Virus record (IMG/VR): IMGVR_UViG_3300044796_000398
Location: 1-24,623 of that record
Length of the DNA: 24,623 nt
DNA from: a virus
Strand: one strand, 5' to 3'
In this document: one piece after another, positions 8,701 to 15,753 of the stretch
Layout of the letters: the number at the start of each line of letters is the position of its first letter
Numbering within the stretch: position 1 is the first letter of the stretch
Notes under the pieces: generated by a model
Told to the model about the DNA's origin: nothing
Database searches by the model: none
The model's input: only the letters and a program-made list of their open reading frames with translations
Position numbers and translations under genes: made by a program

Positions 8701-10985
8701 AGCGCTAAACCATTTGTTGTACCTATATTTGACGTTACAGTACCAGTAACTGTTGCATTTAAGTTAGCAGCGGTCGCTTGTGCAACTGTAAAGCTGCCAG
8801 TTCCGGCATTAGCTGTTACAGTTCCTGATACTGGTTGAGTTACAGCACTACCATCAATTTTAAGTGCATTGCTAGCAGTTACTGTTGCAGCATTTCCGCC
8901 TTGATCTATTGTAACCAACCAAGGAGAAGTATTTGGAGTATTTCCTGGCTGTACAGTCCAAGTTCCTCCTTGATTTGCCGTTACTGTACCAGATACAGGT
9001 TGCGTCGCATTAGAGCCGTCAACTCTTAAAAGACCTGTTGTGCTCATATTGAGCGGATACATATCTCCAGTTGTTAAACCGGACTCTGGAGATGTTGTAA
9101 CTAAAGCTCCGGCATATGTAGCATCAGCAGGTGGAGCTGATGCTGTAGCTCCAATAGAAGCATTAGTAAAATTACCTGTGCCAGCATTAGCCGTTACAGT
9201 GCCTGAAACGGTAAACGTTCCTGTTCCAGCGTTAGCTGTTACAGTTCCTGATATAGGCTGCGTTGTTGCCCCTGTAGGGTCAACTCGTACAGGATGAGCA
9301 GATGTTCCTATAATGTTTGTTCCGTCATACATCTCAAACTTAGCTGTTCCTCCTGTCAAAGTCGCATCTAATGCTAATCCATTCGTTGTACCAATATTAG
9401 ATGTAACGGTGCCCGTAACAGTTGCATTTAAGTTTGCAGCCGTTGCTTGAACAACGGTAAAGTTACCTGTACCAGCGTTTGCAGTAACTGTTCCAGAGAC
9501 GGGCTGTGTTGTTGCCGAAGCGTCTGTTCTAACAGCACCAGCAGTTGTAAGACTTAATGGGGACGTTTGAGCATTGACATAAGATGGCGAAGAAGTTGTA
9601 ACAGCACCCTGAATAAGCGGACCTTTTTCACCAGACGTGGAGCTACCCTGAGAAACGAGAATGCCGTTGACAGATGTATCTAATGCTAGACCGTTTGTTG
9701 TACCAATATTTGACGTAACAGTTCCAGAAACAGCAAATATTCCTGTTCCAGCGTTAGCCGTTACTGTACCTGATATTGGTTGTGTCGTTGTTCCTACTGG
9801 ATCGACTCGAACTGGATGAGAGCTTGTTCCTATAACATTCGAACCGTCATACATTTCGAACTTGGCCGTACCGCCAGTTAGCGTAGCGTCAAGAGCCAAT
9901 CCATTTGTTGTACCAATATTTGACGTAACAGTTCCGGAAACATTAGCATTAAGATTTGATGCGGTAGATTGAACAACTGTAAAGTTACCAGTACCAGCAT
10001 TAGACGTAACTGTTCCTGATACCGGTTGTGTAACGTTAGATCCGTCAGTTCTAAGCAGCCCGGCTGTCGTCATAGACAACGGATACATATCGCCTGTGGT
10101 TAAACCAGATTCAACAGCCGTCGTCACAAGGCCACCAACATACGTAGCATCAGCTGGTGGTGCTGATGCTGTTACTCCAACGGAATCGTTATTAAAGCTG
10201 CCTGTGCCGGCATTAGCTGTTACTGTTCCAGATACCGGCTGTGTAACTGCACTTCCATCTACTTTTAACGCATTAGATGCCGTAACTATGGCGGCATTTC
10301 CGCCTTGCTCTACAGTCATTAGCCAAGGTGTTGTATTTGGCGTATTACCAGGTTGAACGGTCCAGGTTCCTCCTTGATCTGCTGTTACTGTTCCTGAAAC
10401 TGGTTGCGTTGTAATACCTGTTGTATCTGTTCTAACAGGATGCGAAGATGTTCCAAGAATATTTGTACCATCTGTCACTTCAACAGACCACGCATTTGCT
10501 AGCGTATTTGGAGTTCCTTGATTTACTGCGACCGTGCCTGTTACGGTTTGTGTTCCAGCTGTTTGCTGTGCTAATGTTAGCACAACAGATACAATCATAG
10601 ATCCAATAATTGTAAAAGAAGATACTCTCGCTCTAACTGCATAATATCCGCCAACGCTTGCGGTCCATTGCCCGTCGCTAGATGTAGATGATTGATTTAT
10701 TACACTGCCTACTGGCGTGCATTCTAGTGCAAACCACGTTGTATTATCAATTGTTGCTTCAAATGATAACGTAATTGTTCCAGCTGTGCTTCCTACATTA
10801 AAACCAACCGTTGCTTGTCCGCCTAATGTAATAGTAACGCTATCATTTAGGTAATTAAGAACATTGGACAAAGAGCTTACGTCCATAGGATTGCCGTTTA
10901 CATCGTATAACGTCATCCTGCCGGCATTAGAACCAGGATCTATCGTCCAAGTTGTTGTAGAAGAACCGCTTTGTATAATTGCCAT
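5790..10985 (-). CDS. Giant repeat-built phage fibre protein
   Basis: A 1731-aa, Thr/Ser/Gly/Ala/Val-rich protein starting MAIIQSGSSTTTWTIDPGSN. The N-terminal ~140 residues form a non-repetitive domain (VGFNVGSTAGTITLSFEATI). The rest is a mosaic of short beta-repeats: TQPVSGTVTANAGTGTF appears many times. Interspersed are larger blocks, including ASAPPADATYVGGLVTTAVE, FEMYDGTNVIGTSAHPVRVD, GILVSQGSSTSGEKGPLIQG, and a GSGASTGLVTIQGN block. The last ~120 residues (ANRLGATISNSSTQILYVKF to GSWYVCEMTV) form a separate domain that is a good candidate for the tip. There are no cysteine-rich, membrane or catalytic motifs. It is probably an extended fibre of the adsorption apparatus. Recombination between repeats could change its length. 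Confidence 0.8.
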   Translation of the reverse strand: MAIIQSGSSTTTWTIDPGSNAGRMTLYDVNGNPMDVSSLSNVLNYLNDSVTITLGGQATVGFNVGSTAGTITLSFEATIDNTTWFALECTPVGSVINQSSTSSDGQWTASVGGYYAVRARVSSFTIIGSMIVSVVLTLAQQTAGTQTVTGTVAVNQGTPNTLANAWSVEVTDGTNILGTSSHPVRTDTTGITTQPVSGTVTADQGGTWTVQPGNTPNTTPWLMTVEQGGNAAIVTASNALKVDGSAVTQPVSGTVTANAGTGSFNNDSVGVTASAPPADATYVGGLVTTAVESGLTTGDMYPLSMTTAGLLRTDGSNVTQPVSGTVTSNAGTGNFTVVQSTASNLNANVSGTVTSNIGTTNGLALDATLTGGTAKFEMYDGSNVIGTSSHPVRVDPVGTTTQPISGTVTANAGTGIFAVSGTVTSNIGTTNGLALDTSVNGILVSQGSSTSGEKGPLIQGAVTTSSPSYVNAQTSPLSLTTAGAVRTDASATTQPVSGTVTANAGTGNFTVVQATAANLNATVTGTVTSNIGTTNGLALDATLTGGTAKFEMYDGTNIIGTSAHPVRVDPTGATTQPISGTVTANAGTGTFTVSGTVTANAGTGNFTNASIGATASAPPADATYAGALVTTSPESGLTTGDMYPLNMSTTGLLRVDGSNATQPVSGTVTANQGGTWTVQPGNTPNTSPWLVTIDQGGNAATVTASNALKIDGSAVTQPVSGTVTANAGTGSFTVAQATAANLNATVTGTVTSNIGTTNGLALDTSVNGILVSQGSSTSGEKGPLIQGAVTTSSPSYVNAQTSPLSLTTAGAVRTDSSATTQPVSGTVTANAGTGSFTVAQATASSLNATIIGTTAAGSGASTGLVTIQGNASGTPIPITGSISATNPSISVTAAAVPGSATFVGGEVQSLQSGLTSGDLYPLSLTTGALLRVDGSNVTQPVSGTVTANAGTGTFTVSGTVTANAGTGSFNNASVGVTASAPPADATYVGGLVTTAVESGLTTGDMYPLSMTTAGLLRTDGSNVTQPVSGTVTANAGTGSFTVAQATAANLNATVTGTVTSNIGTTNGLALDATLTGGTAKFEMYDGSNVIGTSSHPVRTDPTGITTQPVSGTITANAGTGTFTVSGTVTANAGTGSFNNASVGVTASAPPADATYVGALVTTLAESGLTNGDMYPLNMSTTGLLRVDGSNATQPVSGTVTANIGTTNGLALDATLTGGTAKFEMYDGTNVIGTSAHPVRVDPTGATTQPVSGTVTANAGTGSFTVAQATAANLNATVIGTVTSNIGTTNGLALDTSVNGILVSQGSTTSGEKGPLIQGAVTTGSPSYTTAQTSPISLTTAGAVRTDASATTQPVSGTVTANAGTGNFTVVQATASNLNANVSGTVTATQGTAAALAAAWPVEITDGTNILGTSSHPVRTDPTGTTTQPVSGTVTANAGTGNFTVAQATAANLNATIVGNTAAGSGASSGLVTIQGNAGGTPVPITGTISATNPSVSTTATAVPASATFVGGEVQSLQSGLTSGDLYPLSLTTGALLRVDGSNVTQPVSGTVTANAGTGTFTVSGTVTANAGTGNFTVTQATAANLNATVAQGTSNTAANGWYARLTDGTNGPASVKPTNTIAAAADIALVVALSPASAAPKASTGTTTVVASSATVVTVLAANANRLGATISNSSTQILYVKFGSGAALNSYNIAVPITNGLLEVPFGYTGIITGISASANGSWYVCEMTV
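7516..8147 (-). repeat. Exact 128-bp direct repeat inside the giant fibre gene (two copies, 504 bp apart)
   Basis: Positions 7516-7643 and 8020-8147 are base-for-base identical. They are offset by 504 bp, exactly 168 codons. Most other repeats in this gene match in protein but differ at synonymous positions, so this pair was duplicated or converted recently. Deletion or duplication between the copies would keep the frame. Confidence 0.85.
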
Positions 10986-11002
10986 ATATGTATATCAATC
11001 TA

Positions 11003-11323
11003 TTAGCCTATTATATAGTTTATTGTATAAACCCCAGAAACTGGGCCTTCCAAAGCATTCGCGTAAAGAGTAAACTGTCCACTACCAGGGTAAGCCGAAA
11101 AAAGAATTGGATCCATTTCATTTTCATCAGCTTGCCTTCCAGGCGCAGCAACGCCCGATTGAACAATCATTAAATTAGATGTCAATGTTACGTTCGAGTC
11201 AATAATAGTAAAAACTTTTGTTCTTGTTGCCGATGAGCCAAAATCTATTTCTACTGCTGTGATTGTAATTGTTCCGCCGCCTTTTGTTATTGGTTTTATT
11301 TGATCTTGATTTATTCTGCTCAC
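11003..11323 (-). CDS. Small hypothetical virion-associated protein
   Basis: A 106-aa protein starting at GTG 11323 (S-R-I-N-Q-D-Q-I-K-P follows). AAGGA lies seven bases upstream, and GTGA overlaps the stop of the preceding frame (11320-11322), which suggests translational coupling. The sequence is beta-rich (GGTITITAVEIDFGS, VFTIIDSNVTLTSNLMIVQS) and ends with a YALEGPV/YTINYIIG-like beta segment. It resembles small baseplate or fibre-connector proteins in general character only; I do not recognise a family. The next gene downstream is the giant fibre, so a structural partner role is a guess. Confidence 0.6.
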   Translation of the reverse strand: MSRINQDQIKPITKGGGTITITAVEIDFGSSATRTKVFTIIDSNVTLTSNLMIVQSGVAAPGRQADENEMDPILFSAYPGSGQFTLYANALEGPVSGVYTINYIIG

Positions 11324-11505
11324 GTATTCCTTAAATGATAATTGGCGGTTATTACGTCAGAACAGAACGGAGGAGCGCTAAATATTACTGTATTATATCC
11401 GGTGCCCGGCCCACTGCCTTCAGCTATGAAATAATCATCAGAGATGACTTGTTTATAACGCCGTTTCTGTAAACAATTATTTTGTACGGATAAGATTGAA
11501 TCCAA
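11320..11505 (-). pseudogene. C-terminal part of a frameshifted beta-sandwich structural protein
   Basis: The useful part of this frame is roughly 11320-11466: SDDYFIAEGSGPGTGYNTVI, then FSAPPFCSDVITANYHLRNT. It has the motif order of a known phage module (D-Y-x-x-x-G-x-G-P-G-T-G-Y-x-x-V-x-F, A-P, D-V-I-T-A-x-Y). The first half of that module (PYKIIVYRNGV) sits in the overlapping upstream gene in a frame one base away. The segment 11467-11505 in this frame is only a shadow of that gene. Its stop overlaps the GTG start of the 106-aa gene. It is therefore best read as the tail of the 11424-11906 protein after a -1 shift, by mutation, sequence error or recoding. Confidence 0.6.
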
Positions 11506-11906
11506 ACGCCAGATGGAATTGTAAATATTACATTTACACCATCTACATCGCCAACTAATAAAATATCTAATTGTTCTGTTACATCCATTTGTTGGTATGA
11601 AACTTGTAATCCACCAGGAACACCATTAGATTCAAGAAACTTGAATTGATCATTGCTAAATTGAAGAAGATTTATATTGCTTTCAACAACGGCTAATTCA
11701 TTATATTGAAGCTTAATATATAAATCTCCTTTAAGAAGCGAATATCTTATGTCTGCTTCGCTGACACCAGGAACTGAAAGTATATCTAACGTTTGATTGT
11801 TATATACAGGCCACCCAAAAATCTTTACAGTTTTGTTATATGGTATTATATTTTTAACAACAAACTTAGTGTCCATCACCCTATTGTAATAATATAATTC
11901 CGTCAT
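11424..11906 (-). CDS. Putative virion structural protein, frameshifted near its C-terminus
   Basis: A 160-aa frame starting MTELYYYNRVMDTKFVVKN two bases after the stop of the 262-aa gene. It has an N-terminal beta-rich region (FGWPVYNNQTLDILSVPGV) and a middle region (LLKGDLYIKLQYNELAVVES). It then starts a module DGVNVIFTIPSGVWIQSYPY followed by KIIVYRNGV. That module normally continues with a D-Y-...-G-P-G-T-G-Y-N-T-V-x-F stretch, which is present in the other frame at 11320-11466. In this frame the ending is the unrelated INKSSLMIIS. With a -1 shift around 11445-11470 the product would be about 195 aa. No classical slippery heptamer is obvious (local codons GTT ATA AAC AAG). Confidence 0.65.
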   Translation of the reverse strand: MTELYYYNRVMDTKFVVKNIIPYNKTVKIFGWPVYNNQTLDILSVPGVSEADIRYSLLKGDLYIKLQYNELAVVESNINLLQFSNDQFKFLESNGVPGGLQVSYQQMDVTEQLDILLVGDVDGVNVIFTIPSGVWIQSYPYKIIVYRNGVINKSSLMIIS

Positions 11907-11908
11907 AA

Positions 11909-12697
11909 TTATTCATCGACTTTGTCACAAATCGTAATTGTAATCGTACGCGTTGTTTGGAGTTCGCCTTCTCTTCTAAAATTATTATTGCCAAAAATAG
12001 CATTGACAATATTCTGCTGCATATTAGCGCCGTTACTGTCTTTTACAATTGTCTGCGGAGAAGCGTCGTCTTTTGTCATATGCAAATATGCGCCACGTTT
12101 TAAGAGGTTTTCATCTTTTTTAAGAATTACATCCTTAAAATCAGATTCTTTGATTCGCGCCAATTCTTCTATCGACAGCCGATATCTTGCAAACATCAAT
12201 TGCTCCAAATATGCAATTTGCGGGCGAAAAATATCCAAATCCGCCTCTTTTATCCGCAATATTCTATATAACGAATCATATAGCGTTCGTGCATAGCTCG
12301 CGTGCCATTCGGGCATTGTTCCAAAGCTTTCTTTTAATTGCTCCAAAGGAGCGCGCATTCTTGCAAATATATCAATTTTTTCCTGCATTTCGTCATCGAT
12401 GAATTGATCCGAACGATTCCAATATTGAAGATTTTCGCGAGGATTTCGCTCGGTTTCGGAATTGATGCGCCGGGTATCAAAAGCAATCTTTCGTATTTGA
12501 TTTGCTGATTTTTCGCTTGAAAGTTCTTGCATGGCTGAACGTCTTGCACTGCGAATTACTGACGGAGTTTCTGTTGGAACGGAAATATTATATGTCAATT
12601 TATCAGGAACGGTTGCATTTCCGGCATTATATGCTTGAAAATCCTTGGCCAGATTATCGATTAGCCCAATATAATTTGCGATACTTCGTGTATTCAT
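11909..12697 (-). CDS. Hypothetical protein, helical, probably virion-associated
   Basis: A 262-aa protein starting MNTRSIANYIGLIDNLAKDF. It is charged and mainly helical in pattern (MQEKIDIFARMRAPLEQLKE, RPQIAYLEQLMFARYRLSIE), with a short C-terminal beta-looking end (QTTRTITITICDKVDE). It has no membrane segment, signal peptide or catalytic motif. I see no clear ribosome site before ATG 12697, and the 71-base gap to the GNAT-like gene contains no clear promoter or terminator. It is the first gene of the adsorption block after the accessory cassette and is followed within two bases by the next structural gene. I do not recognise the family. Confidence 0.6.
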   Translation of the reverse strand: MNTRSIANYIGLIDNLAKDFQAYNAGNATVPDKLTYNISVPTETPSVIRSARRSAMQELSSEKSANQIRKIAFDTRRINSETERNPRENLQYWNRSDQFIDDEMQEKIDIFARMRAPLEQLKESFGTMPEWHASYARTLYDSLYRILRIKEADLDIFRPQIAYLEQLMFARYRLSIEELARIKESDFKDVILKKDENLLKRGAYLHMTKDDASPQTIVKDSNGANMQQNIVNAIFGNNNFRREGELQTTRTITITICDKVDE

Positions 12698-12768
12698 TGC
12701 AAAAATACGAAATTATTAGCTGATTTTTTAGGTCAAAACGAAAATCATTACCTATTGTCTTTTGATAA

Positions 12769-13569
12769 TTATGCCAATTTTACACTTCCATCATATGTGT
12801 CGGATTTATACGCTCCGGGGAACTTTAATTTATACGCGCATGTCCCTTTTAAGCCGCCACCAAGATTAACGGTTTTGGCACCAAGTTCATTTGCTTTTCT
12901 ATATGCTAAATCATCAATATATTCTGACAATCCAGAATATGACACGCCATCATCATTTTTAATGAGGCAGAGACTTTTACCAATTATATAGGAACAATTA
13001 AATGATTTATCTGGCGGGCTTAAAACGGCAAAACCTATTAAACGCTCTTTATCATAAAGAAAAACATTTATACAATCTTTATGAAAATTATTCTTAAAAA
13101 AGAACTTATTTTTTCCAGATCTGTCTTGAAAATATTTCATTGCAGAAGTATCTCCCCAAATAGTAAGCATCTTTAGTATATCATCAAAGTTCTTAAAATC
13201 TGATAGTATCTCAATATTCATTTTAGATATTTTATTGATGCTCCATCTTATATCACGAAAAGCTTTTCCATTATAATTTATATTTGATACAGGAATTATA
13301 ATATCTGGGTCCTTACGCGCTGATACGGAATATCCATCGCGTTCTAATATTTCTAATATCTCAACATCTTTTTTAGAAAAATAAAAAAAAGAAAACGGAA
13401 CAATAGATTTAATAAATAATAAATCATCTTCGCAAAGATTATTAGTTTTAATCAATTGTCGTTTTTTATTTATTTCCCAAGATATGAACTTATCGTTATA
13501 TGATATATTTTTCGCCTGAATGCCGAGAAAAGATCTCCAAGAATATTCGTTTATATAATTAGTAGCCAT
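12769..13569 (-). CDS. GNAT-like (DUF2156-like) acyl/aminoacyl transferase-fold protein
   Basis: A 266-aa protein starting at ATG 13569, one base after the HNH stop. Residues ~100-125 (GKAFRDIRWSINKISKMNIE) match the G-K-x-x-R-x-x-R-x-x-x-N pattern seen in DUF2156 / phosphatidylglycerol-lysyltransferase-like double-GNAT proteins. The central part has the GNAT order of strands (INVFLYDKERLIGFAVLSPP). The end has NLGGGLKGTCAYKLKFPGA, like the final G-G-x-x-G-x-x-x-F-K segment of this superfamily. Substrate is unknown: lipid, peptide, tRNA-linked amino acid or modified base are all possible. It closes a three-gene cassette with a methyltransferase-like protein, so a role in nucleic-acid modification is conceivable but unproven. 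It is AT-rich. Confidence 0.55.
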   Translation of the reverse strand: MATNYINEYSWRSFLGIQAKNISYNDKFISWEINKKRQLIKTNNLCEDDLLFIKSIVPFSFFYFSKKDVEILEILERDGYSVSARKDPDIIIPVSNINYNGKAFRDIRWSINKISKMNIEILSDFKNFDDILKMLTIWGDTSAMKYFQDRSGKNKFFFKNNFHKDCINVFLYDKERLIGFAVLSPPDKSFNCSYIIGKSLCLIKNDDGVSYSGLSEYIDDLAYRKANELGAKTVNLGGGLKGTCAYKLKFPGAYKSDTYDGSVKLA

Positions 13570-14142
13570 TTATTCATCTTTCTTAATGAAATGATTATGT
13601 AAATTGATAATCCAAGACGTAAAATCTTCAACGCTTCTGTCTCTTTTAGAGTAATTACAATACTTACAGCAAGGAACAACGTTATTTTTATTATGGGGCA
13701 AAGTATTATTTATACGATCTAATCCGCTATATATTAGCCCATCTTTATTATAATTTGCGGCTTTTTTATCATCATTAAAATAAATGTTTGATGGAATAGC
13801 GTTGCAATAAAAACAGTTTTGTGAAATTATTTTTGAGAAATCTTCAAGCGTCAAATCTCCGTCATTATACCTGCGTCTAAAAACAGACGCAATAAGAGCG
13901 TCCATTGGAGATTTATATTTAATACGAACAGAATACATATTTTTTGCACGAGCTGAACGCTGATCGTCGTTTAGGCATCCGCAAGATTTCGTGCTACCGC
14001 TTGTTAGACTATCTAATTTCACTATTTTAGTAACCCCGCAATCGCATAAACAATTCCATGCGGCTTTATTTTTCACATCTGACGCTCTCGATATTACCAA
14101 AAGCCGGCTATATTTTTTGCCTGTTACATCTTTCTTTCTCAT
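13570..14142 (-). CDS. HNH homing-type endonuclease with N-terminal zinc-binding domain
   Basis: A 190-aa protein. The N-terminal ~57 residues have the T-G-K-x-Y-S-R-L-x-V-I start and a CLCDCG...KSCGCL cysteine cluster (C31, C33, C35, C54, C56), typical of a DNA-binding domain joined to phage HNH enzymes. The C-terminal nuclease has a CFYC knuckle (C110, C113), the SGLDRINN segment (residues ~139-146, D142 as part of the metal site), and NKNNVVPCCKYC (residues ~153-162). The catalytic layout therefore appears complete. Its ATG overlaps the methyltransferase stop as ATGA, and its stop abuts the next start, so it is embedded in the cassette rather than in an intron. Free-standing homing is the likely role. 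Confidence 0.88.
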   Translation of the reverse strand: MRKKDVTGKKYSRLLVISRASDVKNKAAWNCLCDCGVTKIVKLDSLTSGSTKSCGCLNDDQRSARAKNMYSVRIKYKSPMDALIASVFRRRYNDGDLTLEDFSKIISQNCFYCNAIPSNIYFNDDKKAANYNKDGLIYSGLDRINNTLPHNKNNVVPCCKYCNYSKRDRSVEDFTSWIINLHNHFIKKDE

Positions 14143-15572
14143 ATAGTCCGTTTTCTAAATATGTGAATCGGCTCATATTTAATATTATTATTTTTATTGC
14201 CAAAAACAGTATTTTTTGCTAACTGTATTTTATATGTATCAATTAGATCTAAATCGTATTCTTTTAGAACATTGCACATATCTTCTCCTATATTAAAACC
14301 ACTGGCATCATCTGCGATATTTATTGCAAAAATACCATCATTTTTTAATAATTTTATCGTATTCTGAACGGTTTTTCTCCAATATAAATTGATAAAACCG
14401 ACATAATTTTCATTATGATATGCTTGTGTTTTATTATTTTCATATTTTTCAACATTAAAATAAGGCGGACTTGAAAAAGCTAAAGCTATTTTACCTTCAT
14501 ATTTTATATTAAAATAATTTTCAGATCCAGAGCATATAATTTCCGCATTTTTATTTAGAAATGGTATATTTTGTTTTAGAAAAGCATATATATCGTTATT
14601 ACTTTTAACGGATTTTTCCATAGGATCAACGCCAATATACGTTAAAGAATGTTTCACTGACATAGCAGCAATTAGTCTTTGTCCAAAACCAGCAGAATAA
14701 TCATATATAATATCTCCGTCTTTTGTAAATGTATCATAAACGTATTTAGCAACCATAGGGTTAAATATACTTGCTTTATATGCAAGCTTCGAGTTAGCCA
14801 AACCTTGTTTAAGCATATTGCCAGTCATATTAAAATTACCATCAAGTCTGTTTTTAATCACTTTTTTTAATAAAGTATCATCATTAAAAGTATCAAGCAT
14901 AGACGTTTTGTTGCGTCTACCACTATTTACTTCATAAAAATGCGGCGAGAAATACTTAAAACTAGGAACACCTAACTGATAAGATATTGCTAAATTATGG
15001 TCTTTTTCTATTATTGACGAATTAGTATTTTTTAAGTTTGTGAAATCTTTTATTATTTCATCGTTAGAAAGCAAAGAATACGGAAATCCGTTTTTTCTAT
15101 AAAAATTAAATAATTGATCGGCGATAGAAAGTTTATCGGCCTCGGATAATTTCACTAGATTAGTGCCCGTTAATAAAATATCATTGATTTCAGGAATATA
15201 TGTCGTTCCATATTTAGGTGTTATTTGGGTTTTAACAAAATCCTCTTTGAGGACTTTTGTTCGATCGATATTATTCTTTTTTAATATACGTATAACTGTG
15301 GAATTAGCTATTCCAAGATTAGTAGCAATTGATGTGGAAGAGCGACCGCTAATATATTCCTTCACTATATAACGAATATTAGTTTCACTAATTTTCCCAG
15401 ATTGATTTCTATCAATTCCTAATTTTGATAATATTCTTATGACAGAATTGCTATAAATGTCAAATATTATCCCTATATCTTTTGGCGACATTCCTTCGGA
15501 ATATAACTTTACAATTTTATATGTATCTTCTTTTGATATTCTTTTCATAACAGTATATGTTATGATATGCAT
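14139..15572 (-). CDS. HTH + SAM-dependent DNA methyltransferase-like protein
   Basis: A 477-aa protein. Residues ~11-55 and ~60-105 are two tandem helix-turn-helix units (GMSPKDIGIIFDIYSNSVIR, RSSTSIATNLGIANSTVIRI). The C-terminal part is a Rossmann methyltransferase: motif I is DYSAGFGQRL (291-300), an acidic strand end is YIGVDP (312-317), and the catalytic motif is SSPPY (367-371), as in amino-methyltransferases acting on N6-adenine or N4-cytosine. The region between (120-270) is unassigned. ATG 15572 has only a weak GAG ribosome site and lies inside a 9-bp inverted repeat; ATG 15548 (residue 9) is an alternative. Upstream are three direct repeats, so self-regulation by the HTH part is a reasonable inference. 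The stop overlaps the HNH start. Confidence 0.75.
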   Translation of the reverse strand: MHIITYTVMKRISKEDTYKIVKLYSEGMSPKDIGIIFDIYSNSVIRILSKLGIDRNQSGKISETNIRYIVKEYISGRSSTSIATNLGIANSTVIRILKKNNIDRTKVLKEDFVKTQITPKYGTTYIPEINDILLTGTNLVKLSEADKLSIADQLFNFYRKNGFPYSLLSNDEIIKDFTNLKNTNSSIIEKDHNLAISYQLGVPSFKYFSPHFYEVNSGRRNKTSMLDTFNDDTLLKKVIKNRLDGNFNMTGNMLKQGLANSKLAYKASIFNPMVAKYVYDTFTKDGDIIYDYSAGFGQRLIAAMSVKHSLTYIGVDPMEKSVKSNNDIYAFLKQNIPFLNKNAEIICSGSENYFNIKYEGKIALAFSSPPYFNVEKYENNKTQAYHNENYVGFINLYWRKTVQNTIKLLKNDGIFAINIADDASGFNIGEDMCNVLKEYDLDLIDTYKIQLAKNTVFGNKNNNIKYEPIHIFRKRTI

Positions 15573-15578
15573 ATACTG
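15551..15578. promoter_or_regulatory. Inverted repeat over the methyltransferase start codon
   Basis: CAGTATATG and CATATACTG are perfect 9-bp arms separated by 10 bases. The repeat covers the ATG at 15572. It could be an operator for an HTH dimer or an mRNA hairpin that hides the start. Which one it is cannot be told from sequence. Confidence 0.55.
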
Positions 15579-15609
15579 CTCGATTTTTATTTTTAATATT
15601 TAATGTTTG

Positions 15610-15672
15610 TTGCAAGCTAACCGTGAATCGGTTGCAAGTTAACCGTAAATTGTGTGCAGGCTAACCGTAATA
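15610..15672. repeat. Three 22-bp-spaced direct repeats (iteron-like operator candidate)
   Basis: Copies on the plus strand start at 15610 (TTGCAAGCTAACCGTGAAT), 15632 (TTGCAAGTTAACCGTAAAT) and 15654 (GTGCAGGCTAACCGTAATA). The spacing is exactly 22 bp, about two helical turns, so all copies face the same side. They lie between the capsid terminator and the start of the HTH-methyltransferase gene, on its upstream side. The likely role is regulator binding; a replication-type iteron function is possible but less likely with only three copies. Confidence 0.7.
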
Positions 15673-15696
15673 ATATGCATTTTACCATAAAAATAT

Positions 15697-15728
15697 AAAA
15701 GCCGGAGAGTTTGAACTCTCCGGCTTTT
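15697..15728 (-). terminator. Strong intrinsic terminator after the capsid gene (bidirectional form)
   Basis: AAAAGCCGGAGAGTT pairs perfectly with AACTCTCCGGCTTTT around a two-base centre, followed by a T-rich stretch on the minus strand. It starts 26 bases after the capsid stop codon. Since both ends carry A/T tracts it could work in both directions. Confidence 0.9.
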
Positions 15729-15753
15729 ATACCGTCAATCTATCAGAAACTAA

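Noticed and set aside
12334-12549. Minus-strand 71-codon frame inside the 262-aa gene
   Set aside because: Fully overlapped by the longer gene, no ribosome site, and low-complexity translation.
13725-13745. T4-type late promoter TATAAATA on the minus strand (here and near 18384)
   Set aside because: Both lie inside coding sequence with no gene start at a suitable distance; the motif is expected by chance in AT-rich DNA.
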